From contig NZ_JBCNLP010000005.1 of the NCBI RefSeq assembly GCF_039595395.1, positions 1 to 64,000 of the forward strand: a DNA stretch of 64,000 nt, read 5' to 3'. The position numbers and the translations under genes were made by a program. The notes beneath the pieces are model-generated. The model was not told the DNA's origin. It did no database searches and worked only from the letters and a program-made list of their open reading frames with translations. Below are positions 17,605-25,601 of this stretch, piece after piece (the stretch's first letter is position 1; each line of letters opens with the position of its first letter). Origin of the DNA: Novosphingobium sp. GTDB lineage: Bacteria > Pseudomonadota > Alphaproteobacteria > Sphingomonadales > Sphingomonadaceae.

Positions 17605-17720
17605 CAGATAGGGCTGACATAGAACTGTGGTGCCGCCTGACCACATTGCCATAGCGAATGAGCTCATGCTGGGTAGATCGCCCAGCATGTCGTGAATGGC
17701 TCAGGTGCGTAGAGAATGTG
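17474..17720 (+). repeat. Diverged direct repeat, copy B
   Basis: This is the counterpart of 9309-9560, covering the 3' half of the small exported-protein gene and about 115 bp of flank. The flank holds a perfect 9-bp stem, CATGCTGGG at 17665-17673 with CCCAGCATG at 17681-17689 and a 7-nt loop, a possible terminator for the gene. Confidence 0.65.
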
Positions 17721-18087
17721 AACCGCTGACAAATCCGGCCTTGCCGGGGTTCATCGTGGCTCGCGCCTAACGCTACACCACGAAATGGGACACGATCAAA
17801 GCGGATGGCGACACCCAATGAAAAGCTGCGCATCGAGATCTCAGAAACAGATCACGCAGGGCAGGAAGATCGCGAGCCTCAGCGGGTCTAATAATCATAG
17901 GAAAATCTACCTCTGGAGGTCAGCTCAATTTCGGGTATCTTACCTTTAGGCGGTACAAGTGGCCTCGCCTCTGCTCAACCATGCGAACGCGCTCTGTGCG
18001 AAGGCGGACAAGCGCTTAGGCGGCATCAATATGATCGGTGTGCTTCGCATGCTTGAGGAGGTCACGCGCAACCGACGGACAGGATGA
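17721..18087. other. Gene-poor stretch
   Basis: No supported gene. A 42-codon GTG-started frame at 17959-18087 (LLNHANALCAKADKRLGG) looks protein-like but has no good ribosome site and could be the tail of a deleted gene. Confidence 0.35.
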
Positions 18088-18921
18088 TCAACTGGCGCGC
18101 AACAGGGCCGCCCCGGCGGCAATGAGCATGGCCGCGATGGTGCGACGGAGGCCGACCGGCTCCCTGAGGAAAACAATCGATATCAGAACACCGAACAGGA
18201 TCGCTGTTTCACGCAACGCCGCTACGATGGCGACGGGGACCAGCGTCATGACCCACAGCGCGAGCCCATAGGATGCGGTGGTGCTTGCCCCTCCGACAAT
18301 GCCCAAGCGCCAGTGCCGCCCCAAGTAGGCGCGGAACACCTGGCCGCGCCGCATGATAGCCCAGCTTGTCAGCGGAATGCCGGTCAGCAGGAAGATCCAC
18401 AAGGTGTAGGCCGCTGCGGATCCTGATTGCCGCACACCAGCGCCATCGACCATCGTGTAGCCGGCAATGACAACCGCATTGAGCAGTGCGAGGCCCGCCC
18501 CCTTGTCCAGCGAGCGGAGCGGGTTTCCTGCCACGCCAAGGATACCGGCACAGACGACAGCGACACCGCACCAGGCTTGCCAGCGCAATGGTTCGTCCAG
18601 GATGGTGGTGCTCGCGATCGCGACCAGCAACGGCGCGGCACCCCGCATCAGCGGATAGGTGCGGCTCATCTCCGCGACCCGATATGTCCACGCGACCAGC
18701 CCATAATAGCTGATGGACAGGATTGCCGATCCGGCCAGGAAGGGCCAGCTTAGGCGCGCGGGCGCCGGCAGGAACGGCAGGCCGACCATGGCGATTGCTG
18801 CCGCAGCCCCTGTAACCAGGGCGGTCATCAAGCCCCTGTCCTCGCCGCCCCGGATGATCGCGTTCCAGGTCGCGTGCAGCGCCGCTGCGACCAGAATGAC
18901 AGGGAAGACCGCGGCAATCAC
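18088..18921 (-). CDS. EamA/DMT-family permease
   Basis: A 277-residue protein with about ten hydrophobic helices arranged as two EamA repeats. Residues 1-135 include ALHATWNAIIRGG and RVAEMSRTYPLMRGAAPLLV; the second repeat includes ALRETAILFGVLISIVFLRE near the C-terminus. The drug/metabolite transporter superfamily exports amino acids, nucleosides or toxic metabolites from the cytosol. It starts 6 bp after the stop of the upstream ABM-GNAT gene (18928), so three leftward genes (epimerase, ABM-GNAT, permease) form a tight operon. The substrate is unknown. Confidence 0.88.
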   Translation of the reverse strand: MIAAVFPVILVAAALHATWNAIIRGGEDRGLMTALVTGAAAAIAMVGLPFLPAPARLSWPFLAGSAILSISYYGLVAWTYRVAEMSRTYPLMRGAAPLLVAIASTTILDEPLRWQAWCGVAVVCAGILGVAGNPLRSLDKGAGLALLNAVVIAGYTMVDGAGVRQSGSAAAYTLWIFLLTGIPLTSWAIMRRGQVFRAYLGRHWRLGIVGGASTTASYGLALWVMTLVPVAIVAALRETAILFGVLISIVFLREPVGLRRTIAAMLIAAGAALLRAS

Positions 18922-18927
18922 GAGGAG

Positions 18928-19746
18928 TCAGCGAAGATCGAGGTGGAGAAAACGACTAAAGCCGCCCTCCGTGTAGTGTGAGAAAGCCGGCCCCTCCTCA
19001 AACCCCCGACTACGATAGAGCGCAACCGCCGGGTCGAACGACGGCAGGCTTCCTGTTTCGAGGCTTAGCCGCCGAACGCCGCGAGCCTTGGCCACGGCAA
19101 TGATCGTGTCGAGGATGGCCCGGGCCGCTCCCCGGCGGAGAAAGTCCGGGTGGGTGCGCATCGACTTCACCTCGGCCGTACCATCAGGCATCATTTTGAG
19201 GGCGCCGACGGCGGCGACACGGTGGCCGGACCAAGCCGTCCAAACCGAGACTTCGGGCATTGTAAGCCCGGTCAGATCGAGCGCGTGAACATTGTCCGGC
19301 GGGGAATCCGCCCGCATACCTGCCAGATGCAGCGCAAGCAGGGCGCGGGTCTCCTCACCGCTCAGATCATCTTCACGCACCTCAAAAGCCGGGCCTCCAT
19401 CAGCTTTGAACGGGGAAAGGGATCGCTGCCAATCGTACGCATGCTCCACCGTCGCCACGATCACCTGATACCGATCATACCATACCGCCCGCCCCTGCTC
19501 GCGGATGAGCGAATGATCGGGATCGTCCTGCCACGCGTGCGCATCGGCATGGTTGCGCCACCAGCTGACGGTGATTCCGACGCCAGCAGCATCACGCGAC
19601 GAAACGATCCCCAGATATCCGTCACGCGCTGCCGCGGCGGTTGCCATGGCCTCGGCCGCAGCAGCATAACCCTCGGCATCTGCCTGTGTGCGACCCGAGA
19701 CGAAGATCACGGCGACCGCGCCGGGAGGAGGTGGACGATCCCTCAT
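18928..19746 (-). CDS. ABM-domain / GNAT acetyltransferase fusion
   Basis: A 272-residue protein in two parts. Residues about 10-105 resemble an antibiotic biosynthesis monooxygenase (ABM)-type dimeric ferredoxin-like domain (GYLGIVSSRDAAGVGITVSW, then WRNHADAHAWQDDPDH and REQGRAVWYDRYQV). Residues about 120-272 are a GNAT N-acetyltransferase: VAAVGALKMMPDGTAEVKSM, the acetyl-CoA loop region MRTHPDFLRRGAARAILD, and ALYRSRGFEEGPAF. GNAT enzymes acetylate amines. The start overlaps the upstream epimerase stop by 4 bp (ATGA-type coupling). The fusion is unusual; its substrate is unknown. Confidence 0.8.
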   Translation of the reverse strand: MRDRPPPPGAVAVIFVSGRTQADAEGYAAAAEAMATAAAARDGYLGIVSSRDAAGVGITVSWWRNHADAHAWQDDPDHSLIREQGRAVWYDRYQVIVATVEHAYDWQRSLSPFKADGGPAFEVREDDLSGEETRALLALHLAGMRADSPPDNVHALDLTGLTMPEVSVWTAWSGHRVAAVGALKMMPDGTAEVKSMRTHPDFLRRGAARAILDTIIAVAKARGVRRLSLETGSLPSFDPAVALYRSRGFEEGPAFSHYTEGGFSRFLHLDLR

Positions 19747-20495
19747 GCGGTGGGCGCCACCTGCTGTGCGGCCATACGGAAGTCCGGGTTCCAGCCGAGT
19801 GCCGAGATCGCCTTGTCGATGCGGACCTCGCCGCCCGGATTGGCGACGTTGTAGATGCCGGGCGCCCCGTGATCGATCGCGAGAACGGCGGCGTAGGCTG
19901 CGGCATCGACATGCAGCGGCGACGCGCCATCCGGCGCCTCGCTCCAGGTTCCGGGGCCGAAGAGCTGGCCGTAGCGCAGCACCACGCCTTCGATCCCCGG
20001 CGTCTCGAGCACGGCGCGCTCAAGCGGGACGATCCCTTCCCGAATCGTCGTGCCCCGCGCGCCGTCCGCATCGACTTCCAGCGGGTCCTCCTCTGCATAG
20101 GGCGGCGTGCCCGGCGCATAGGCCCAGGCAATGCTCTGCGCGATGATCCGCCGGGCGCCGGTTGCCACCGATGCCCTTACCAGGTTGGGCGTTCCTTCGC
20201 GGCGCAGCCGAGCATTGGCACGCCGGGCCGCTTCCGGATCCGTAGCCATGTCGCCGGAAAGATCGGTAAGCTGGTGGATGACGACCGTCGGCGCAGCATC
20301 TGCCACCGCGCGCGCCAGGGCCTCGGCATCGAACACATCGACGATCACCGGCCGAGCGCCCGCCGCCTCGAGATGAGCCGCACGCTCTGCCGAGCGCGTC
20401 GTACCGAAAACCGTGTGCCCTTGCTGCAGCAGCAATGGAACCAATCGCTGCCCGATAACGCCGGCGGCACCCGCCAGGAAGATAGTGTGAGGCAT
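19743..20495 (-). CDS. NAD-dependent epimerase/reductase-like protein
   Basis: A 250-residue extended-SDR-type protein with the N-terminal Rossmann motif GAAGVIGQRLV and an atypical active site: IAQSIAWAYAP appears where SDRs have the Ser/Tyr region. The C-terminus (GIYNVANPGG) is typical of epimerase-like proteins. The start at 20495 has a strong AGGAGGGCG ribosome site. It heads a leftward three-gene operon (with ABM-GNAT and EamA) divergent from the GFA gene; the inverted repeat at 20571-20620 lies in the shared control region. Function beyond NAD(P) binding is not clear. Confidence 0.8.
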   Translation of the reverse strand: MPHTIFLAGAAGVIGQRLVPLLLQQGHTVFGTTRSAERAAHLEAAGARPVIVDVFDAEALARAVADAAPTVVIHQLTDLSGDMATDPEAARRANARLRREGTPNLVRASVATGARRIIAQSIAWAYAPGTPPYAEEDPLEVDADGARGTTIREGIVPLERAVLETPGIEGVVLRYGQLFGPGTWSEAPDGASPLHVDAAAYAAVLAIDHGAPGIYNVANPGGEVRIDKAISALGWNPDFRMAAQQVAPTA

Positions 20496-20570
20496 CGCGC
20501 CCTCCTTGATGATCTGCGCATCAGGTGCAGCGCAATGCTGCGCCTGGGAAGCACCAAGACCGCCAGCTTT

Positions 20571-20620
20571 GACTGTACCATCGTCGTGGTACCGACCTCC
20601 CTCAAGGCAATGGTACAGTC
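20571..20620. promoter_or_regulatory. Inverted repeat in divergent promoter region
   Basis: GACTGTACCA at 20571-20580 and its exact complement TGGTACAGTC at 20611-20620 frame a 30-bp spacer holding a third TGGTACC motif around 20587. It lies between the divergent epimerase (start 20495) and GFA (start 20702) genes. Three spaced GTAC cores fit cooperative binding by a dimeric repressor. No regulator gene is adjacent. Confidence 0.55.
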
Positions 20621-20701
20621 GAAATCGGATTTCTTGCGGCTGGCCGTCACGCGCCAAACCGCTACTCCTGCAATCTGCCATCGTCGCAAGGGAAAACGCC
20701 C

Positions 20702-21142
20702 ATGACAGAAACAGTCACCACCATGCTCGGCGGATGTCATTGCGGATCGGTGCGGTTCGAAGCCACGTTGAGCGATGGCTTGAACACGATCCGTCGCTGC
20801 ACCTGCTCCTATTGCCGGATGCGCGGCGCGATCGCCGTCTCGGCTGAACTGGGTGGCATCCGCCTGCTCCAGGGCGAAGAGATGCTCACCAGCTACCGCT
20901 TCAACACGCAAACAGCACAGCATTTCTTCTGCTCGCGCTGCGGGATCTACACCCACCATCAGCGCCGATCCAACCCGAACCAGTATGGCGTCAACGTTGC
21001 CTGTCTCGATGGGGTAAGCCCCTTTGACTTCGAAGAAGTGCCAGTCTTCGACGGCGTCCGCCACTCCCGCGACAATGACGGAGTTACCCTGCGCGCCGGG
21101 ACACTGCGATACATCCCGAACGATCAGAGCGATCCGGCGTAA
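20702..21142 (+). CDS. GFA/CENP-V-type zinc protein
   Basis: A 146-residue member of the GFA (glutathione-dependent formaldehyde-activating-like) family. The zinc ligands are visible: GGCHCGSVRFEA (around 11-22), CTCSYCRMRG (around 33-42) and FFCSRCGIYTHH (around 77-88). Most family members are not true formaldehyde enzymes and probably bind thiol adducts or act as lyases. The ribosome site is AAGGGAAAA. It is divergent from the epimerase operon and 34 bp ahead of a truncated NUDIX gene. Confidence 0.88.
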   Translation: MTETVTTMLGGCHCGSVRFEATLSDGLNTIRRCTCSYCRMRGAIAVSAELGGIRLLQGEEMLTSYRFNTQTAQHFFCSRCGIYTHHQRRSNPNQYGVNVACLDGVSPFDFEEVPVFDGVRHSRDNDGVTLRAGTLRYIPNDQSDPA

Positions 21143-21176
21143 GCCGGTCCTACGATAAGATGATGTATATCCAAAC

Positions 21177-21467
21177 ATGATCACCCCATCATCCGTTCGC
21201 AGACCTGTGCCGGCCACGATTGCCGCCGTGATCCGGGATGGATCCGTCCTGCTGGTCCGTCGCGCCAATCCGCCGGACGTCGGCTTGTGGGGCTTTCCCG
21301 GCGGCAAAATCGACTATGGCGAGACGATCGCGCAAGCCGCCGTTCGCGAGCTGCTTGAGGAGACCGGCATCCAGGCCGAGGCAGGCCCGGTGTTCAACTG
21401 CGTCGATGTCCTCGATCGGGCCGAGGATGGGACGATCCGTCACCATTATATCCTCATCGCTGTGTGA
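21177..21467 (+). pseudogene. NUDIX hydrolase, 3' end deleted
   Basis: The first 96 codons encode an intact NUDIX N-terminal half: PATIAAVIRDGSVLLVRRAN, WGFPGGKIDYGETIAQAAV and the Nudix box ending RELLEETGI. NUDIX enzymes hydrolyse nucleoside-diphosphate-linked compounds. The protein stops right after HHYILIAV, about 40-50 residues short, where the next sequence is the middle of a PhzF gene. The Nudix box is complete, but loss of the last strands and helix probably destroys the fold. Confidence 0.75.
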
Positions 21468-22243
21468 TCAACTATTCGGAGTGCACCTTCGTCTTCCCCG
21501 CTTCCACACCGGGCTGCGATTTCCAAGTGCGCTTCTTCGCGATGAACAGCGGCGCCGAAATTCCCATCGCCGGCCATCCCACCGTCGGCACCGTGTTTTC
21601 GCTGGCAGAGCGAAAGCTGATTGCGCCGGGTCGCCACTCGATCATGCTGCAACTGGGCGTCGGACCGACGCAGATCGATCTGGAATGGCATGAGGGTCGT
21701 CTTGCCTTTGCCTGGATGCAGCAGCAGCCGCCCAAGCTCGATGGCACCATTGGCGACCGCACCGCAGCCGCTGCGGCCATGGGGCTCAAAGCGGAAGATC
21801 TGGCCGATCTCCCGATCCAGCAGGTTTCCTGTGGCGCGCCCTTCCTCATGTTCCCGGTCAAAACTCGCGCGGCGGTGGACCGCGCGCAGCTCGATCGCGG
21901 TGCCATGGGGACTTTGCTCGACAAGGCTGGCTTGATCCGGCGCGGCGTGCTGATTTTCTCGCTGGAGGCGGCCAGTGATGATGCCACTGCTTACAGCCGC
22001 ATGCTCGGCTTCGGCGTGACCGAAGACGCGGCGACCGGCAATGCCACCGGCCCGTTGGGAGCCTATCTCGTGACCCATGGTTTGGTGCCGCTCGCCCAGG
22101 CAGGTCGTCTGGTAATCCGTCAGGGCGTCAAAATGCACCGGCCAAGCAAGCTCTATATTTCTGCAACCGAGCTAGGTGGCGGACTGTCGGTCAAAATTGG
22201 AGGGCGCGCCGTCAAGGCGGCGGATAGGCGGATGCTTGTTTGA
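21464..22243 (+). pseudogene. PhzF-family isomerase, 5' end deleted
   Basis: About 259 codons of a PhzF-type diaminopimelate-epimerase-fold protein. Present are the catalytic-Glu segment (NYSECTFVF), GAEIPIAGHPTVGTVF, and the second-domain motif GFGVTEDAATGNATGPLGAY. The first ~40 residues (beta strand and GNPAAV-type segment) are missing; the frame begins directly at the NUDIX junction and only a GTG overlapping the NUDIX stop is available. PhzF proteins isomerise or epimerise small metabolites. It is most likely a remnant, although the Glu is kept. Confidence 0.75.
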
Positions 22244-22523
22244 CCGGTTTTGGACCGACTCCTTGGTGAACTTTATTCGCAGAGCAGCGCAATGCAGTCA
22301 GGCTATCATCAGCCAGATTAAGATCACCATGAACATATCCGCCTAACAGTTCCAAAAGGCTATTCGAGCGGCTTGTTGAGCGCGCTGATGTCGGCAGGCG
22401 ACCAGCTTACGCCGTTCCGATGCATCTTATGTAACGTCGGTTTATACAAACATCTGCCATCAGGCGCGCTCATATACATTCCGTAGTGTCTGATATCTTT
22501 TTGTTCAAAAGATTATCTATTTC

Positions 22524-23153
22524 TCAACGGAGAAACGGCGCGCTGGCCAAGCCGTCAAAGACGAATTGTGCTGCAAGCCCTGCCAACAGCACGCCGGAAA
22601 TCCGGCTGACGACGTCCGCGCCGGTTGCTCCCAGAACCGCGATCAAACGCTCGGCCACGCGCATGGCCCCAAAGGTTAGCAGCATACAGGCCAGAATCAT
22701 GGCCAAAACGCTCAGGCCTTCGATCCATCCCGCCGTCCGGCCCATGACCAACACCGCGGCAGACAAACTCCCGGGTCCGGCGATAAGAGGAAACGCAAGT
22801 GGGAAGACGGCAATGTCACCCGGGCGTTCCGCATCCTCCCGTTCCTTGGAGTTGAGTGAGGAGAGACCGGGACTGGAGAAGGTGAGCGTCAGCGCCTGAA
22901 GAAACAGCAAGATGCCGCCAGCGAAGCGAAACGCAGACAAAGAGACATGCAGAAGCGAGAGCACAAAGGCTCCACCGGTCGCAAACAGCAACAGGACAAG
23001 CCCGGCGATCAGAACCGAGCGCCGGGCGAGGCTGCCACGCTGCTCGTGATGGACGCCGGCGGTAAGACTTGCAAAGACGACGGCGGTCTCGACCGGGCCG
23101 ATCGTCACAAGCAGCGTCACGAAGGCGGACAGGATGTTGGGTGGGACGTGCAT
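22524..23153 (-). CDS. MarC-family membrane protein
   Basis: A 209-residue protein with six hydrophobic helices and the MarC/UPF0056 pattern: FVTLLVTIGPVETAVVFASL at the N-terminus and AFPLIAGPGSLSAAVLVMG in the middle (residues about 122-142). Inner-membrane family of unknown transport role; despite the name it is not needed for multiple antibiotic resistance in E. coli. It lies 90 bp beyond the exported hypothetical protein, separated by a hairpin at 23184-23212, at the left border of the heat-stress island. Confidence 0.85.
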   Translation of the reverse strand: MHVPPNILSAFVTLLVTIGPVETAVVFASLTAGVHHEQRGSLARRSVLIAGLVLLLFATGGAFVLSLLHVSLSAFRFAGGILLFLQALTLTFSSPGLSSLNSKEREDAERPGDIAVFPLAFPLIAGPGSLSAAVLVMGRTAGWIEGLSVLAMILACMLLTFGAMRVAERLIAVLGATGADVVSRISGVLLAGLAAQFVFDGLASAPFLR

Positions 23154-23183
23154 GAGTGCTTGTCGAAAGATATAGAGGCAGGG

Positions 23184-23212
23184 GTGCAGCCGGGCACGGA
23201 GCCCGGCTGCAC
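23184..23212. terminator. Strong 12-bp hairpin
   Basis: GTGCAGCCGGGC pairs perfectly with GCCCGGCTGCAC across a 5-nt loop. It sits between the stop of the leftward gene at 23246 and the MarC start at 23153. There is no T-run, so it may be a Rho-independent-like barrier or an mRNA-stabilising stem. Confidence 0.5.
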
Positions 23213-23245
23213 GGGATTACGGCAAGTAAGCGTCGCTTGGCCTGA

Positions 23246-23833
23246 TCAGATTGTGACCGCGGGTTTGTTGGATGCTGCCTTCTGATCGGGATTCGGCGCG
23301 GTCAAGCCATGCGGCGTGGCCGTCGGTGCCACCGTGCCCTCTGGCGCGCAATCGCCTGAGCTTGTCGAGACCAGTTTGGGCTGGGTCGCGCCACCCTGCG
23401 ATGTGAGCTGCCACGAGCGACTGCAGGTGTGTCTACCATCCGAGGTGGAGACGAAGCTGTAGCTCACGGTTCCGGCCGGCATTTTTCCGAGCGCTGTCAG
23501 ATCCACTTTGGCACCTTGAGTTAAACTTGCCAGTTGCAGCGCATCAACCTGACGCATCATCGCGGCGGCCTGCTGATCCATCTGTGCGAAGGCCCAATCC
23601 ATGCCAAATGGTGTGAAAGCGACCGGATCGAACAGCGCTGGCGGGATCAAGCGCTTTGGCGGATCGATTTTCACCTGGGGCGCCACATCGCCCTGATATT
23701 CGATATGGGCGAGCGAGCCATCGGGGAGATTGACGGTCATGACCTTGCTGGCACCAGAGGCAGCCAGCGCGGTTCCCGCAACTGCAAGCATTGCGACGCC
23801 TAAAAGAGAGGCTGTACGAAACAACTTGTGCAT
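23246..23833 (-). CDS. Exported hypothetical protein in stress island
   Basis: A 195-residue protein with a signal peptide (MHKLFRTASLLGVAMLAVAG, cleavage after the ALA around residue 25). The mature part contains VNLPDGSLAHIEYQGDVAPQ, a central helical stretch (FAQMDQQAAAMMRQVDALQL), and two Cys in the C-terminal half (HTCSRSWQL and SGDCAPEG), possibly a disulfide in the periplasm. No family is named with confidence. The ATG at 23833 has GGAAGGACG upstream. It lies 34 bp downstream of the NDUFS4-like gene, so it is probably the last gene of the Hsp20 operon. Confidence 0.65.
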   Translation of the reverse strand: MHKLFRTASLLGVAMLAVAGTALAASGASKVMTVNLPDGSLAHIEYQGDVAPQVKIDPPKRLIPPALFDPVAFTPFGMDWAFAQMDQQAAAMMRQVDALQLASLTQGAKVDLTALGKMPAGTVSYSFVSTSDGRHTCSRSWQLTSQGGATQPKLVSTSSGDCAPEGTVAPTATPHGLTAPNPDQKAASNKPAVTI

Positions 23834-23867
23834 CAGTCGTCCTTCCATGATTGGGGTGTTGAAGGGG

Positions 23868-24299
23868 CTAGCCCGTTCGCCTCAAAGGGCGCGGCCGAGG
23901 CGCCAGCAAAGTTCGGGCTTCGGATTCGAGGCAAGACCCGAGTGCAACGTCACGCGAGCGCGTCGGAGACGACGGTGGGCTTTGGACACATCCATGAACG
24001 AGGCAGGAGAGACCCTGCCGATGGCAATAATCGACAGCCGCCTGCTGATCGGAGAAGTGCAGTTCGATCTGCTCGAGCGGATCGCCGCCGCCCGTCCAGC
24101 CCATCAGCGGCTCGGCAACAGGGGCCCAGCGCGGCAGGAACCGTACACGCCATTGCCCTGCCCTGGCCTTTCCTCCCTGGCTTACCGCACCAGGCAAGGG
24201 TTCGATCAGTGCCTGCGCGTCGCGGGGAAGCGCACTTGCCGAACACGGCAGCGCCTGATTGTCATTGGCGATGGGCCCGGGACCAAAGTCCCGGACCAT
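23868..24299 (-). CDS. NDUFS4-like (ETC complex I subunit region) protein
   Basis: A 143-residue protein whose middle (residues about 47-95) matches the ETC complex I subunit conserved region: WRVRFLPRWAPVAEPLMGWT, then GGDPLEQIELHFSDQQAAVD and YCHRQGL. In mitochondria and alphaproteobacteria NDUFS4 is an accessory subunit of NADH:ubiquinone oxidoreductase. Here it is fused to unrelated Pro/Arg-rich ends and begins 4 nt after the stop of an Hsp20 gene, so it is translationally linked to a chaperone and not to nuo genes. A stress-specific paralogue that protects or modifies complex I is possible (inference). Confidence 0.65.
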   Translation of the reverse strand: MVRDFGPGPIANDNQALPCSASALPRDAQALIEPLPGAVSQGGKARAGQWRVRFLPRWAPVAEPLMGWTGGGDPLEQIELHFSDQQAAVDYCHRQGLSCLVHGCVQSPPSSPTRSRDVALGSCLESEARTLLAPRPRPLRRTG

Positions 24300-24303
24300 T
24301 TCA

Positions 24304-24825
24304 TCACGCCGCCTTCCCATGGATCGGGATCCGACGAACATTCTCGTTCGTCGCCTCCGTCACGGGCAAGATGACGGTCAGCACGCCGTTCTCGAACGTC
24401 GCACTGACGTTATCGCCGACGATACCGCCGGGAAGGCCGATCCGGCGTTCGAAGCGGCCATAACTCCGCTCGGAATAGCCGCGATCCTTGTCCTCGACTT
24501 CGGCGCGCTTCTCACCGCTCAAGGTGAGCGCACCATCCTTGATGCCGATCTCGATGTCGTTCTCGTCGAGCCCAGGCAGTTCGGCGGTGATGCGCAGTTC
24601 CTTGTCGGTCTCGGCGAGTTCAACGCGCGGCCATGAGGAGCCGCGGTCGCCTCCGTCGAAGGCCGGCACGCCAAAACCGCGAAAGACATCGTCGAACAGG
24701 CGGTTTACCTCACGGTGGAAGTACAGCAGTGACAGCATCTGCGCATCCTGCTGCTGTTCAGCGCGCACTGGAACCGGCAGCCGGTTGTCCTGCCGGCTCC
24801 AGGGAATGAGATCACGAATAGCCAT
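24304..24825 (-). CDS. Small heat-shock protein, Hsp20 family (1)
   Basis: A 173-residue sHSP. The alpha-crystallin domain covers residues about 60-160, with PRVELAETDKELRITAELPG, GIKDGALTLSGEKR and the conserved FENGVLTVILP near the C-terminus. ATP-independent holdase preventing aggregation in the cytosol. The ATG at 24825 is chosen because AGGAG lies about 9 nt upstream; the ATG 9 bp earlier abuts the same site. It lies between the second Hsp20 gene and the NDUFS4-like gene and is probably driven by the heat-shock promoter region near 25501-25551. Confidence 0.92.
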   Translation of the reverse strand: MAIRDLIPWSRQDNRLPVPVRAEQQQDAQMLSLLYFHREVNRLFDDVFRGFGVPAFDGGDRGSSWPRVELAETDKELRITAELPGLDENDIEIGIKDGALTLSGEKRAEVEDKDRGYSERSYGRFERRIGLPGGIVGDNVSATFENGVLTVILPVTEATNENVRRIPIHGKAA

Positions 24826-24918
24826 GATGGTCATCTCCTTTCTGGCTGGATGTAAGGCTGAACCTGCCGACGCCGCCGCCGGAAGGGCCGGCAGTGCGTC
24901 GGCAGGTCGGGGAGCAGG

Positions 24919-25392
24919 TCAGGCGGCCTGGCTGACCTGCTCCTTAACCTCGCTGAGACGCGGGGTCGCCAGCTCACCGCCACCGATCTCGATCCGGCGC
25001 GGCTTCATGGCTTCGGGTACGACCCGCTTGAGATCGATCGAGAGAAGGCCGTTCTCGAAGGCGGCGTTTCCAACCTCAACGAAGTCCGCCAGCTGGAATC
25101 GGCGCTCGAAGGCCCGCAGCGCGATACCGCGATGCAGATACTTGCCCTCACCATCGTCGCTCGCCCGCTTGCCGGTAACGGTGAGCAGGTTCTGCTGGGC
25201 GACCACCTCGATGTCTTCGGGCCGGAAGCCCGCGACAGCGAGCGTGATGCGGTAGCTGTCCTCACCGAGCTTGAGGATATCGAAGGGCGGAAACCCTTCT
25301 TCCTCGCGGGCGCTTGTTTCAAGCATGTTGAACAGGCGGTCGAAACCGACCGTGGTTCGCCGATAGGGCGTAAAGTCAAACGTGGTTCTCAT
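24919..25392 (-). CDS. Small heat-shock protein, Hsp20 family (2)
   Basis: A 157-residue sHSP of the IbpA-like alphaproteobacterial class: N-terminal RTTFDFTPYRRTTVGFDRLF, alpha-crystallin domain with FPPFDILKLGEDSYRITLAV, AGFRPEDIEVV, GIALRAFERRFQLADFVEV and FENGLLSIDLKR. The two Hsp20 proteins of the island belong to different classes, as in bacteria where IbpA- and IbpB-like proteins cooperate. The start at 25392 begins the conserved N-terminus. It is the first gene of the leftward operon, downstream of CTTGAA-type promoter elements. Confidence 0.92.
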   Translation of the reverse strand: MRTTFDFTPYRRTTVGFDRLFNMLETSAREEEGFPPFDILKLGEDSYRITLAVAGFRPEDIEVVAQQNLLTVTGKRASDDGEGKYLHRGIALRAFERRFQLADFVEVGNAAFENGLLSIDLKRVVPEAMKPRRIEIGGGELATPRLSEVKEQVSQAA

Positions 25393-25500
25393 CGTTCCAA
25401 ATCCTCTGTTGAGCGATCTGGGCATGAGCTGCGCCGGTAACGCAAAGAGCCGGCGCCCTCCATGTCCCACCGGGCCCGACAGTGGCACCCGGCGCCCGCA

Positions 25501-25551
25501 ATCTAATTTTGTCAAAATCGGCTTCAAGATGCCTGAGAAAAATTTTTCAAG
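25501..25551 (-). promoter_or_regulatory. Putative RpoH heat-shock promoter region for Hsp20 operon
   Basis: Reading leftward there are two CTTGAA -35-like boxes, at 25551-25546 and 25528-25523. The first is followed after 14 nt by CATCTTG and the second by an AATTAGAT stretch, partly matching the sigma-32 pattern (CTTGAA, 13-17 nt, CCYATNT). It lies 110-160 bp upstream of the Hsp20 (2) start. Confidence 0.45.
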
Positions 25552-25601
25552 ACCAAGGCTCTTCGGCTGCCACGCTCAATCGCCGCGTGGGGAATCGCCT
25601 G

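Noticed and set aside
17959..18087. 42-codon GTG-started frame
   Set aside because: Looks slightly protein-like but lacks a good ribosome site and a known family; may be a leftover gene tail.
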